From an uncultured Clostridia bacterium (GTDB lineage Bacteria > Bacillota > Clostridia > Christensenellales > UBA1242): DNA of 64,000 bases. Under the pieces are notes generated by a model that had not been told where the DNA came from, did no database searches, and saw nothing but the letters and a program-made list of their open reading frames with translations. Both the position numbers and the translations under genes were made by a program. Positions 7,769 through 18,200 of this stretch are shown one piece after another. The DNA is taken from contig CAKVHF010000001.1 of the NCBI GenBank assembly GCA_934748015.1, forward strand, positions 310,001-374,000, read 5' to 3'. The number at the start of each line of letters is the position of its first letter. Within the stretch, counting starts at the first letter, position 1.

Positions 7769-9805
7769 GTGTTTAAATTATATCGATTAGAGTTTAAAAA
7801 GTTAATATCCAATCCAATCACAATAGTTGGATTGATTGTGCTAGTGGTGATGATGATATCGCTGGCATTTTTGTACTCACCTACCACAGTCTATACTTCT
7901 ACTGAAGATGTCAGTTCTGGAACAATAAGTGAAATATACTATGATTATCAGAACAGCCAGCTAACAGATCTTAGAACTAAATTGTATCAATCTAATGACA
8001 TTATTGAATATTATGATAAGTTAAAAACCAGAGAAGATAAATTAAACGAATCAAGCGAATTGATTATGATCAATTTTAACAACTTGTCATCTATCTTTAA
8101 TTCTGGAGACAAAAAACTTATTAACGAAAATGCTAAGACTTTGTTTGATAATTTTGAGACTTATAGTGATCTGTTGACCAATTTTAGTGATATACACGAA
8201 ATAAGTTATATTAATAATATTGCGGGTAATAACGAATATATTAATAACATTTATTTCCACAAAGTAAGAGAAGTATATGGGACTTTGTCAGAGTATTATA
8301 ACACTGATGGAGATAATTTTGGCACATTGTCATACAGATTGTTAGCCAACATGGACTTAAAAGGACTACTTAGCAAAAGCAAAAATATTGCACTTAATTT
8401 CATATATTACACCCTAAATCTAGACTATGATCGTATTATGGACTCTTATACAGCTTATCGCGATCATATAGCTAGTGTTTCACTTAGATATTACAATGAA
8501 ACTGTTGCAAAAGAAAAATTATATGCACTGATTGCAGATATGCAAGAGTTCTCTACCCTACTTAATCAGCTTATTGATTATAACTATAAGATAGTTATTG
8601 CAAAAGAGAATATTATAACAAATGCAACCAAATCTATTAATTCAGCTAATATAGTTTTGGCTGGTGATGTTGGCGGACTGCAATCGCACAAAGACATTAT
8701 TGCCAATTTCAACAAAACGAAAGTAATAACAAATATAAATAACTTCATTAATAATTTCAAAATAATTAGTGTCGATAGTCAATCTATAAAAAATTTAAGC
8801 AATTATGTTACGTTAGCTTTTGAGAATTTTGAAACAAACAATATTGCAATTACCAAAGGATACGAACAAAATAATTCATTATTATTAAGAAACTCAATTG
8901 CAAAACAAAACTCGCTTGCAAATTCGCTAGTTAGTCTAGTTAATAACTATATAACAGTTACATGTTATTCGCAATATGATATATACAATAAATACTTGGA
9001 CGATAATCAAATATATGCATGCAAAAGCCAAATAGCACTAGATGAGTATTATATTGCAAACAACACATATAACAATGAAATCGATACCAATTTCCAACCA
9101 AACTATCAAGTTAATAGCGAAATATCATGTTATGATTATGTTGTTTATGCGGTCAAAATTGCAAGTATTTTGATAGTTGTATATCTTATCTACATAATAA
9201 CAAATTCGCTATCTGGTGAGTTAGCTAATGGCAATTTGCGTATAACTTTGATGGCTCCATATAAGAGATCGACGGTGTTATTTGCTAAATCGCTTGCTAT
9301 ATTTACATTAATGATAATTATGATGTTTATTAGCATAATTGCTTCTAGCATTACCGGGGTATTAACATTTGGAGAAAGTAGTAATACAATCGTTACAGTC
9401 TTTAATTCTAGTGGCATTGTTACACTATCCCCTATTGTATCGGTAATTATATTTGGTCTCTGTGAAATATTTGCAATTGTATGTTTGTTATCTGTTGTAA
9501 TTATGCTATCTGTTATGATTAAGAATTTCTTTGTGTCATTGGCGGTTAATGTTGTAATTTTGGCTGGTATCTTTGCTCTAACTAAGATATCTCTGCCTAT
9601 AATGTCATTCTTGCCAACTAACAATTTCAATCTAAATAAGTATTTCTATGCGTTTACTTATAATGGTGAAAATATAATGAACAAGATATTAGATGGAGTA
9701 TCATATTCAGTTCAGGATTTCTATATTAGTTTAATTATTGCACTAGTTACTTTTGTGATAGTTAATATAATAAGCTATCAAGTATTTAAGCGTAAATCTT
9801 ATTAG
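7769..9805 (+). CDS. ABC-2 type exporter permease with a large extracellular domain
   Basis: A 678-residue permease starting at GTG 7769, two bases after the ATPase stop, with AGAGG about 13 bases before it. One membrane helix (about 15-36) is followed by roughly 420 residues outside the membrane. That region is rich in Tyr, Asn and Ser and has helical, coiled-coil-like character. Five or six helices from about 465 to the end follow, including SGELANGNLRITLMAPYKRS typical of ABC-2 permeases just after the second helix. The split helix 1 / ectodomain / helices 2-6 layout is known from ABC-2 permeases that act on envelope components or export peptides. Cargo is not evident. The operon ends at the hairpin at 9829-9885. 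Confidence 0.8.
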   Translation: MFKLYRLEFKKLISNPITIVGLIVLVVMMISLAFLYSPTTVYTSTEDVSSGTISEIYYDYQNSQLTDLRTKLYQSNDIIEYYDKLKTREDKLNESSELIMINFNNLSSIFNSGDKKLINENAKTLFDNFETYSDLLTNFSDIHEISYINNIAGNNEYINNIYFHKVREVYGTLSEYYNTDGDNFGTLSYRLLANMDLKGLLSKSKNIALNFIYYTLNLDYDRIMDSYTAYRDHIASVSLRYYNETVAKEKLYALIADMQEFSTLLNQLIDYNYKIVIAKENIITNATKSINSANIVLAGDVGGLQSHKDIIANFNKTKVITNINNFINNFKIISVDSQSIKNLSNYVTLAFENFETNNIAITKGYEQNNSLLLRNSIAKQNSLANSLVSLVNNYITVTCYSQYDIYNKYLDDNQIYACKSQIALDEYYIANNTYNNEIDTNFQPNYQVNSEISCYDYVVYAVKIASILIVVYLIYIITNSLSGELANGNLRITLMAPYKRSTVLFAKSLAIFTLMIIMMFISIIASSITGVLTFGESSNTIVTVFNSSGIVTLSPIVSVIIFGLCEIFAIVCLLSVVIMLSVMIKNFFVSLAVNVVILAGIFALTKISLPIMSFLPTNNFNLNKYFYAFTYNGENIMNKILDGVSYSVQDFYISLIIALVTFVIVNIISYQVFKRKSY

Positions 9806-9828
9806 AGATAGAATGCAAAAATCAAAAA

Positions 9829-9885
9829 AAATAGCCAACTATATTGGGGTGGTCGCTTCATTTTAATAGTTGGTTATTTTTATTT
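9829..9885 (+). terminator. Bidirectional terminator between the ABC operon and rnhA
   Basis: AATAGCCAACTAT (9830-9842) pairs with ATAGTTGGTTATT (9866-9878) with one wobble pair. T runs follow on the plus strand, and on the minus strand as well (eight T), so it can end both converging transcripts. Confidence 0.85.
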
Positions 9886-9929
9886 AATTATATTAATAAT
9901 TTTGAACACTAAGATAGTAATTTAATTCT

Positions 9930-10391
9930 TTACTCTATATTGTTCGTTTTCTTATATTTTACAATCTCTGATCTGGCTAGTTCATCACAACGATTGTTGT
10001 ATATGTTGTCCGAATGCCCTTTAACTTTAACCCATTTTACGTCATTATGTCTTGCAATTGCTCGTAGTAGTGACTGCCACAATTCGCAGTTTTTTACAGG
10101 CTTTTTGGACGCAGTACGCCAATTGTTTGCCTGCCAATTATCTATCCAGCCTTGATCAAAAGCATTCATTGTGTAGGCACTATCAGTATATATCGTTACA
10201 TTGCAGGGTTCTTTTATTTGGTTCAATCCATTAACAACTGCAGTTATTTCCATTTGGTTGTTGGTTGTGCAAGGGTCAACGCCAGAAAATTCTTTGCTTT
10301 TGTTCTTATAAAATAATATATAGCCATAGCCACCGACACCTGGGTTGCCAGAACATGCTCCATCCGTATATAGTATTATATCCTTGACCAT
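9930..10391 (-). CDS. rnhA: Ribonuclease HI
   Basis: A 153-residue type 1 RNase H, which cuts the RNA strand of RNA-DNA hybrids, for example R-loops and primers. All four metal-binding acidic residues are present: D10 in YTDGACSGNPG, E48 in NNQMEI, D70 in IYTDSAY and D136 in RCDELA; H126 in KGHSDN is the general base. Length and order match the E. coli enzyme, including the basic-protrusion region (QGWIDNWQANNWRTASKKPV). AGGTAGGTGA precedes the ATG. It is monocistronic and converges on the ABC exporter operon. Confidence 0.95.
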   Translation of the reverse strand: MVKDIILYTDGACSGNPGVGGYGYILFYKNKSKEFSGVDPCTTNNQMEITAVVNGLNQIKEPCNVTIYTDSAYTMNAFDQGWIDNWQANNWRTASKKPVKNCELWQSLLRAIARHNDVKWVKVKGHSDNIYNNRCDELARSEIVKYKKTNNIE

Positions 10392-10473
10392 TTCGTCACC
10401 TACCTTGATACATTAAGTATATCAAATATATATTGAAAAATAAAATAATAATAAATAATAAATTGAAAAATAA

Positions 10474-10502
10474 TTGACATAATTACAATGTTATTGTATA
10501 CT
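10474..10502 (+). promoter_or_regulatory. Promoter of tRNA-Trp
   Basis: TTGACA (10474-10479), a 17-base spacer and TATACT (10497-10502). Transcription would begin about 10 bases before the tRNA. Confidence 0.85.
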
Positions 10503-10519
10503 ACATGTGTTGTTGACCT

Positions 10520-10594
10520 AGGGAAGTGGCTCAATGGTAGAGTAGCGGTCTCCAAAACCGTAGGTTGGGGGTTCGAGTCCTCTCTTCCCTGCCA
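10520..10594 (+). tRNA. tRNA-Trp (anticodon CCA)
   Basis: A 75-base cloverleaf. The acceptor AGGGAAG pairs with CTTCCCT, followed by discriminator G and an encoded CCA (10592-10594). The anticodon stem GCGGT/ACCGT encloses loop CTCCAAA with anticodon CCA at 10552-10554, and the T-loop contains GTTCGAGTC. It has its own promoter and terminator. A minus-strand open frame over it is a translation artefact. Confidence 0.95.
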
Positions 10595-10665
10595 ATGACT
10601 TTTTTTATAATTAATTATAATCAATATTAGATATTGTTGTAAATTATTAATTGACAACACAATAC

Positions 10666-10700
10666 GCATTTGGCATATTAACTGCTAAATGCTTTTTTTT
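10666..10700 (+). terminator. Terminator of tRNA-Trp
   Basis: GCATTTGGCA (10666-10675) pairs with TGCTAAATGC (10683-10692) with one wobble, followed by eight T. Confidence 0.85.
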
Positions 10701-10792
10701 GTTATAAAAATTATCTTAGATATTTGAAAAAATGATACGGATTACTCCCCTGCTTTGTGAGTTTTTTATTGTATTATGATAATACTATACAA

Positions 10793-10824
10793 CAAAAAAA
10801 CTGAAGATCTTACTCTTCAGTTTT
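10793..10824 (-). terminator. Terminator overlapping the end of the coiled-coil gene
   Basis: On the minus strand CTGAAGA (10820-10814) pairs with TCTTCAG (10807-10801), extended by AAAA/TTTT, then a T run. The stop codon (10812-10810) lies in the loop, so the last sense codons form the 5' arm of the terminator. Confidence 0.8.
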
Positions 10825-13812
10825 AATTAATTCTTGAATGTTTTCGATTTGCTCCTTGATAAGCGAAATATTCTTGTTGATAAGCATGTAGTTTTTCTCT
10901 AGATCAGGAAGTCTATTTTTGTTCTGTTCCAATACAACTTCGCAAGATCTAATACTATCACGCAAATCTTCTATTATAGCCATATCACTCTTAATCTTTT
11001 CGGCTTTTTCTTCACTTACCTTAGTGTTTTTTACACCATACATACTGATCTTCTGTTTAGCTACTTGCATTTCTTTCTTAGTCAACTTATTTTTGTCACG
11101 CTCGTAAGCTTTCTTTATTCTTAACAATGGCAAATATTCTTTGCTGATTTTTTTCAATTCTTTCTCTGCATCAGCCAATTCGTCATTCAATTTGTCCAAT
11201 TTAGTTTCGTATTGACTACGAAATACTATTGGCTTAACAATTTTCTTTCTTACAACTACTGGTTGTACTTCTATTGCTTCAGTCTTGTTATCAGTTTTAG
11301 TTTCTGCAACAGGCTCTACAATTATTTGATTGTTTGAATCAATAGAATTCTGTGTAGTGCTAGGTGTGCTTTCTTCCAATATTACCGATTCTGTAAGTTT
11401 CTTAGTTGTCTTCTTTTTGTACTCAATTGTAGCACTATTGTTGCTATTAGCATATTGGATAGGAGCATCAGAGTTATTTGTACTCTTGTTTTTGCTTAAT
11501 TGTTGTAGGCTTTGGGTTATTCTCTTCAACTTTTCATTTTGACTCTTCAATTGGTTGTTATTATCTTCAAGAGTTTTAACTTCAGCTTCTTTCTTGGCTT
11601 GAACACTTTCTTTTTCTACACTAGCAACATTTTGGATTATCTTAGTTAATCTTGCATTCATCTTGCTAATTTCTTGATACTTAGCACTAATGTTATCATT
11701 ATCTCTAGATGTAGCTGATTTGTTGTATCTCTCGCTGTAAGTCTTAAGATCATCTTCACTCAATTTAAGTTGTTTGTTTAACGACTTCAATTCTGCTGTT
11801 TGAGCATTAACATTTTGCTTTAGTTTTTCAAATTCAGCAATTTCTAATTCTTTATTTTGGATCAAAATCTTTAGGTTGTCTATTTCAGTATTAAGTTTTG
11901 CTATCAAAGTGATAAGCAACCTATCTAGTTCTTGTTGAAGCTTCTTATATTCAGCTTCGTTGTTAGAAATTGTTTCTTTGATCTTAGCAATATTTTGACT
12001 AACCGTTTCTGTATCATTCTTAGAAACATTTTTAACTTCGATATCAAGATTGTGTTTAGCAACCTCATTTTCTTTAACAATATGTTTCATTTGTTTGTTG
12101 ATATCGTCAATGCATTTCTCAATAAACTCGATTTCTTGTCTTTCTTCTTGTCTGATTCTTGCTTGGATCATTTCCAATTCTCTTTCTTTTTGATCCCAAG
12201 CCTTCTTCATTTCTTCTAGTTCGCTAATTTCTTCTGAATAATCTTTTTCTTTATCTTTCAATTGATAGATTTCTTGTTCTTTTTGTTCCATATTGTTGAT
12301 AAAGATTTGTAATTCAGATGCAAGTTTGTTAATTTGTTTGTCGTTTTCTTCTTTTTGTTGCTCTTGTCTGTCTTCTAGTTCTTTTTGCTTGTTCTGTAAC
12401 TCGTCTTTCAATTGCTCTAACTCTTTAACATACTCAGTTACATCACTATTTTCTTTCTTAAGAGCATCAATTTCCTCTTGTTTAGTAGCAATTTCTGCTC
12501 TAGAAACCTCTAGTTCCCTAACAAGTGAATCAATATATTGTTGATCTTCATGTCTTCTATTTTCTTTTAGTTCAAAGATTTGTTGTTCTTTGTCTTTCAA
12601 GTTGTCTTTCAATTCCTGAAGGTCTTCTGTCTCTTTGCTGAAATCTTCATTTTGTTTCTTCAATTCTTCAATTTCAGCTTCTTTGTTATTAATCTCTTTC
12701 TTGTAAGAATCAAGAGCATAACTTAACTCGTCATACAGTTTCTCATATTCTGCAATTTCTTGATCTTGACGCTTAGTAAACTCTTTTTCCTTGTTTCTCC
12801 AAGCAGTCTTCATATCTTCAAGTTCTTGCATTTCTTTAGTATAATCATTTTCTTTATTGATTAATTGATTAATTTGTTCTTGTTTCTTTTCGATTTCTTC
12901 TTTAGATTTGTTTAGGTCATCAACAAGAGCCTTGATCTCTTTCTCGTTCTCTTGTTGTTGTTTTCGTTGAAGTTCTAGTAGTTCTGTTTCTCTTAAACGC
13001 CACTCTCTCTTCAATTGGTTAATGTCTTGGTTGTTATTGTAATATTTATATTGTTTGTTGTCTTTATTTTTCTTATGATTTCTTGGATTCTTGTACTTTT
13101 CTTTGTACATTTCATCTTTCAACTTTACAAGTTCCTTACGCTCTTGTTCGAACATCTCTTTAGCCAAACGCAATTCTTTCAATTGCTTGTCAATAGCTTG
13201 ATCATTAGCAGTAACCTCTTGTTTCTTAGGCTTAGAAGTTTGTTTAGCTTCTTCCTCTTTCTTCTTTTGTTCTGCGATAGCAAGTTCTTCTTGTTTTTTC
13301 TTCTCTTCTGCCAATCTTGCCTCTTCTTCAGCCTTACGCTTAGCCTCTTCTTCGGCTTGTTTCTTGGCAAGCATCTCTTTCTGTTCCTTGTTATAGATCT
13401 CAAGAGATTCTTTGGTTACATCATTAAGGATCTTATCATATTCTTCATCAGTCATACCCTGCTTAACTTCTTTCTTAGCAACTGGTGTTTCTACTGCTTC
13501 CTTACTCTGTAGAGCCTTCTGTTCTTCAACTGCTTTGTTGAAATCTATATCAACATATTCTTGTTGATCTTCAGTGTTAGCCTTCTGTACAACATTGGTT
13601 GTATTGTCGATGTTAGTATGAACTACAACGTCCTTATAGTCGTTATCTTTGGTGTTCTTTTCCTTCTTTCCACCTTTGTTAAAATATACACCTTCGGTGA
13701 TAGAAAAAGCACTAAAAATAGCATCCAGGATCAATGATAGCAAAAAAGCACCTAATACAACAATTAGGGCGATTACTACAACTTCTAGAATAAAACATAA
13801 AAATTCAGACAT
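10810..13812 (-). CDS. Membrane-anchored giant coiled-coil protein with tandem repeats
   Basis: ATG 13812 is chosen over an upstream in-frame ATG because AAAGAGG lies seven bases before it; the product is 1000 residues. One N-terminal membrane helix (about 5-36) is followed by an Asp/Thr-rich linker and a Lys/Glu/Ala-rich helical stretch (about 140-200, TolA-like in composition). Continuous heptad-repeat coiled coil runs from about 215 to 760. Within it, four tandem units of 64-68 residues (about 285-348, 349-416, 417-482, 483-550) share the pattern KEIExKxxEIxxLKxxNxDyxxExxELExxKxxWxxKExE. A Ser/Thr/Gln-rich spacer and a second helical domain (about 870-1000) end the protein. The topology resembles membrane-tethered cytoskeletal or division regulators such as EzrA, but I see no family-specific motif. 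Function unknown. It has its own promoter. Confidence 0.75.
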   Translation of the reverse strand: MSEFLCFILEVVVIALIVVLGAFLLSLILDAIFSAFSITEGVYFNKGGKKEKNTKDNDYKDVVVHTNIDNTTNVVQKANTEDQQEYVDIDFNKAVEEQKALQSKEAVETPVAKKEVKQGMTDEEYDKILNDVTKESLEIYNKEQKEMLAKKQAEEEAKRKAEEEARLAEEKKKQEELAIAEQKKKEEEAKQTSKPKKQEVTANDQAIDKQLKELRLAKEMFEQERKELVKLKDEMYKEKYKNPRNHKKNKDNKQYKYYNNNQDINQLKREWRLRETELLELQRKQQQENEKEIKALVDDLNKSKEEIEKKQEQINQLINKENDYTKEMQELEDMKTAWRNKEKEFTKRQDQEIAEYEKLYDELSYALDSYKKEINNKEAEIEELKKQNEDFSKETEDLQELKDNLKDKEQQIFELKENRRHEDQQYIDSLVRELEVSRAEIATKQEEIDALKKENSDVTEYVKELEQLKDELQNKQKELEDRQEQQKEENDKQINKLASELQIFINNMEQKEQEIYQLKDKEKDYSEEISELEEMKKAWDQKERELEMIQARIRQEERQEIEFIEKCIDDINKQMKHIVKENEVAKHNLDIEVKNVSKNDTETVSQNIAKIKETISNNEAEYKKLQQELDRLLITLIAKLNTEIDNLKILIQNKELEIAEFEKLKQNVNAQTAELKSLNKQLKLSEDDLKTYSERYNKSATSRDNDNISAKYQEISKMNARLTKIIQNVASVEKESVQAKKEAEVKTLEDNNNQLKSQNEKLKRITQSLQQLSKNKSTNNSDAPIQYANSNNSATIEYKKKTTKKLTESVILEESTPSTTQNSIDSNNQIIVEPVAETKTDNKTEAIEVQPVVVRKKIVKPIVFRSQYETKLDKLNDELADAEKELKKISKEYLPLLRIKKAYERDKNKLTKKEMQVAKQKISMYGVKNTKVSEEKAEKIKSDMAIIEDLRDSIRSCEVVLEQNKNRLPDLEKNYMLINKNISLIKEQIENIQELIKTEE

Positions 13813-13855
13813 TATTTTTACCTCTTTACATAATTTTTCATTGTCGATCAAGCAT

Positions 13856-13885
13856 ATTTTACCATTATTGCAATAATTTTGTCAA
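13856..13885 (-). promoter_or_regulatory. Promoter of the coiled-coil gene
   Basis: On the minus strand TTGACA (13880-13885), an 18-base spacer and TAAAAT (13856-13861), about 40 bases upstream of the chosen start. Confidence 0.75.
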
Positions 13886-14067
13886 TACTTATTATTAATT
13901 AAGTCACTCGAAATTCGATATATTATCGTAATAATAACGCAAAAAAGCCAATTTGACTATGTTGTTTTGCTAAATAATCACTCTAGTAAGACTTGTATGT
14001 ACTATACTTTTATGATATTTATGATTATTATATCTATGATTAAGTTTTTATTTTTACTAATTACTAC

Positions 14068-14095
14068 AAAAAAAGGATAAGAGTTTGTCTTATCC
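14068..14095 (-). terminator. Terminator of the DegV gene
   Basis: On the minus strand GGATAAGA pairs perfectly with TCTTATCC across a five-base loop and is followed by seven T. Confidence 0.9.
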
Positions 14096-14112
14096 TATTA
14101 GTATATTTAATA

Positions 14113-14976
14113 TTATTTTTTGCCGTGGAAAGCAAGTCCGATCGTTCCTGGTCCACAATGTGTTCCAATAGTTGGGCCAACATCCTGTAGCCAAATTTCT
14201 ATATCTTTGCCAAACGTTTCTTCAATCTTAGACTTCAAGAATAGAGCATCATCAAGACAATTTGCATGATTGATTGCAATAGGATAGTCCGCTACATTTT
14301 GCCCTTTTTCCTTGATTAAATCAACCAACTTAAGCAACGCTTTTTTCTTACCTTTTATCTTACCATAAGTAATGATTTTGCCTTCTTCATTAAACTTCAA
14401 TATAGGTTTGATCCCCAGCATAGTACCTATTGTAGCAGAGAAACCGGATAATCTACCACCCCTCTTAAGATGCATAAGATCATCTACAACAAAATAAACC
14501 GAAATATTGTCTCTCAAGTCTTCTACAAATTTAATAATCTCGTCATCACTAGCACCTTTCTTATACTCCAATGCAGCATAATAAGCTATTATTGATGCAC
14601 CAATTGAGATGCTCCTAGTGTCAACATACTTGATTGATCTTTCTGGAAATTTTTCTTTCAACTGTGCAATAGCAGTCTTCATGTGTTCAAATGTACCACT
14701 CATTGCATGTGAAAATGTTACATAAATGATATCATTACCCTGCTCCAAAAAAGGTGTAAAAATATCTATATAATTCTGAGGATTTAATGCTGAAGTTATT
14801 GGCATTGAGCCTTTGGAAACCTTTTCATAAAACTCCTTAAAATTGGTGTTACGACCAAGGTCATAATAATACTCTACATCATCTATTGTATATGGCATGC
14901 TTATGTACTCAATACCCAATTTATCAAATCTTTCATACCAGATTTCACTATTGCTGTCGGTAAAAAATATACTCAT
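14113..14976 (-). CDS. DegV family fatty-acid-binding protein
   Basis: A 287-residue DegV protein. The N-terminal strand is MSIFFTDSNSE; PITSALNP (78-85) and the SHAMSGTF loop contact the lipid carboxylate in known structures. DTRSISIGA, then LMHLKRGGRLSG, and IKPILKFNEEGKI are the usual domain landmarks. FakB-type DegV proteins present fatty acids to the kinase FakA; no fakA is adjacent, so a FakB role is possible but not shown. ATAGGAG precedes the ATG, and a good promoter lies at 15017-15045. It is a single-gene unit between two terminators. Confidence 0.9.
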   Translation of the reverse strand: MSIFFTDSNSEIWYERFDKLGIEYISMPYTIDDVEYYYDLGRNTNFKEFYEKVSKGSMPITSALNPQNYIDIFTPFLEQGNDIIYVTFSHAMSGTFEHMKTAIAQLKEKFPERSIKYVDTRSISIGASIIAYYAALEYKKGASDDEIIKFVEDLRDNISVYFVVDDLMHLKRGGRLSGFSATIGTMLGIKPILKFNEEGKIITYGKIKGKKKALLKLVDLIKEKGQNVADYPIAINHANCLDDALFLKSKIEETFGKDIEIWLQDVGPTIGTHCGPGTIGLAFHGKK

Positions 14977-15016
14977 CTTTTAGCTCCTATAATTTTATCA
15001 TAAATTTATATATACA

Positions 15017-15045
15017 ATTATACTATATTTGTCTGATATCTGCAA
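15017..15045 (-). promoter_or_regulatory. Promoter of the DegV gene
   Basis: On the minus strand TTGCAG (15040-15045), a 17-base spacer and a perfect TATAAT (15017-15022). Confidence 0.75.
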
Positions 15046-15215
15046 ATATAATTTAACCAAAATTTAACTTTTTGTTTCAGACTAATTTTGTTAAAAACGG
15101 CTTTTTATGGCTGAATATTAAATATTTGCAGACTATTCAATATATTAACAGGCTTTTACAGTAATAATCAATATAGAGTTTGCTATTGAATGTCTTGTTT
15201 AATCATGTTTGTTAC

Positions 15216-15255
15216 ACAAAAAAAGTTACTAGCATATTTAGTGCTAATAACTTTT
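15216..15255 (-). terminator. Terminator of the giant-protein operon
   Basis: On the minus strand AAGTTATTAGCA pairs with TGCTAGTAACTT (one wobble pair) across a seven-base loop and is followed by a T run. Confidence 0.9.
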
Positions 15256-15262
15256 GTTAATA

Positions 15263-18200
15263 TTAATCAGCGTAATACCAAACAGCGAATACTGTTGTGT
15301 CTTCTGTTACATTGAATGTAGTCTGAACTGAGTAATCAGAATTTTTTAAAGGATCAGATCCTCTATATAATAACTGCTCTGTTCCTGTTAGACACCAAGA
15401 TTTAACCTTGAATGTGTATTCTTTACTAATAACTCCAGCCCTGTATTTGTATTTACATGTAGAATTATAAGTTGATGGAGACAACTCAAAATCGGTATTT
15501 TGTAATACCCTGATAGAAGAAACAGAACTTGGACTACTTATACATTTAATTTCGCTAAATTTATTTTTTTCGTTTTCTTTCCATCCATTAGGTTTAACCC
15601 AATTAACATTGAATGTTATTGTTACATAATACTTAATTGTTCGTTGCCATTTTGCAACAATAGTTACATCATTGATTGATACAACATAATTGTTGCTAGA
15701 CAACTTATCATCATTGATGTAATATCCCAAGAATGTATCAAATGTGCGATATGTTCTAGTATTAGCATTGTTTGTATCGTCATACTCACTACTAGATTGT
15801 TGCATTATTGTGATAACATCACCTGTATATTTGTCAGTGTATGTTATATCGACAATATTACCCATTTCTGAAATAACTCTAACAGTATAGATATTCCTGA
15901 TATATAGATTTAAGTCTTGACTAGGCATTAAATAATTATTGATTTCAATTTGACTCGCATAATTGCTATCAAGATAATATTTTGTTGTGTCTTTGAACTT
16001 ATTACCTGACAATATTATATTTCTTTCAGCAATAATTTTTCTAACTAATACTTTTTCGCCAGCTTCGTACACTGTCAATGTATAAGCAGAGGCAGTATCC
16101 ACAACAGACCACTTAGCATATAGTGCCATGTTGCTAGAAGGCATTGTTATAGAAGTAAATTCTTGAGTAAGAGCCTCGTCAATATACCAGCCATCGAACT
16201 GCTTGGTGTATACAGCATCGTCTGTTTCTACAATTAACAAATCAAAGTATGTAGGAAGTTTTATTGTAGAATTGGCTAATGCCCTAAGATCTTGAATTGC
16301 TTCACCGCCATTAGTCACAAATGTAATAGTAGTATACTTGGTGGTTGCCACATTCCATTTAGCATACAATACAATACTTTTCTTAGGGATAGCGTTGGCT
16401 GTATACTCAGTATCTGGCTTAAACGTGTCAGTAGTATACCAACCATCAAATGTGTATGTGTATCTATTGTCTGCATCTTCGGTGTAGTATGTATCAAGTG
16501 TAGGTAATTGATAACTTGCACCAGCAACCCCTTCTACAGCATTGATTGTTGTTGGACAATTTGTTACAAAATCAATTCTGAATTTTCGTAATGCAGCAAT
16601 AGTCCATTCATTGTCAATTGCATCCCATTCTGCTCCAATATTATATTTATAATTGTTAATATAGTCATACATACTGCTTATATCAACAGGTTGACCAATA
16701 GATGTATGAGTTAAGTTGTTGCTAGTTAGAGCTATCTCAACATTATTTACAACCGGCATGAACATATCCAGCAAAATAGTACCAACAACCTGTTTGTTAT
16801 TATAAGTTGTTTCTTTGATACCAAGTGTAAATGTGTCTAATTGATCATTTTCGGTAAGTTCTCGCAAATTTAAGGTCAATGTATGTGTGCCATTACTTGA
16901 TGTAAAGCCCTTTAATACATTGCTATAGTCTATAGGATTTACACGTTCTTTGTAGAATGCGTTGTATATTGCATCCATAATTTTGGAACTAAATCCCATA
17001 CCATATTCTAGCACATAATAAAGTGGGTCAGAGATTAAGGTTTCTAAATCAATTTTTAATTTCTTTTCATAAGACTTATAACCAGCAGCAGGTACATAAA
17101 TATTTTCATGTCTATAGATGTATACATAGTTATCTTTGATATAAATGTATAGCATCCTATTTTTGCATGGTGTAGCATTGGTGATACCTACACTGTCAGT
17201 TGGTATATCATGATTGACACCAGATATAACAGGTATTTCACCTATTTTTGCACTTAATTCTATATTATTATTTTCAGAAGTTTTTAGTTTTATGTTAACG
17301 GGTATATTTTTATTAAACGCAATACCTATAACATTAAGTTTTAAATTAACAGAACCATTGATCTCATAATCTTTCAAGGTGATTGTATTCTTAATTACTT
17401 CCAGGAATTGATCTATTCCAGAAAGGTCCATATACTCACCTTGAGGGATATTAGTAATTGGTTCAAAGTCGTTAAGCTCAATAACAACATTGTCAACTAT
17501 GTTATTCTTAATATTAAGGTTGTTAATGGTTAATTGATTTAACCCATTATTGTCATATGCAATGTCTAGGTTGAAATCATTAAGTGCATCAAACCCTAAA
17601 TCAAGACTAGTTAGATCTAATTGTAATCTCATGTTGTTGTCGGTTAATTTTAAGGATTTTAGCATTTCAATATTCAATTTGGAAAGAATAGAAGTATCTG
17701 ATACTTGACTAATTAGGCTATTGATATTGTCTGATACACTGGCCGTATCGACATCTACACCCATAATCTCGCATATTGATGCAATAACTCCGTCTATACT
17801 AGTGCATGCAATTTTGACCTTCATGTTGTTGTATTGTATGTAAATGATACCATCTAGCATAGTGATTTCGATTGTGTGATTTCTTTCAACATGGTTGCTT
17901 GATGAACCCTTGACACCATTAGTGTATTTATATGTGTCTGTAGCAGTAGTTGCATTTAATACTGCATACATGTTCATCTTTTTGAAATCAAAAGATGTTT
18001 TGCCATCTTGTACAGTATATGCATTGTTCCAATCAAATCTCGCAAAACTACCTTGCTTCAATACTACATGTGTGCTGGTTTCCTTCAATATTGTACCTTG
18101 GACATCCTTCTCAAATACAATATGGTCTAGTATTGTCTGCAGTGCAAACGAAATATGTTTGTTGTCTACAATCTCAATTGCAGTATTGAGTGTACTATTG

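Noticed and set aside
9814..9867. 17-codon frame after the ABC permease
   Set aside because: It runs through the terminator hairpin and lacks a convincing ribosome binding site.
10400..10669. Minus-strand open frame across tRNA-Trp
   Set aside because: It is the translated antisense of a tRNA (the GREDSNPQPTVLETATLPLSHFP pattern is a common annotation artefact).
13015..13512. 165-codon plus-strand Phe/Leu-rich frame
   Set aside because: Complement of the Lys/Glu-rich coiled-coil gene; poly-Phe/Leu is what antisense of Lys/Glu codons gives.
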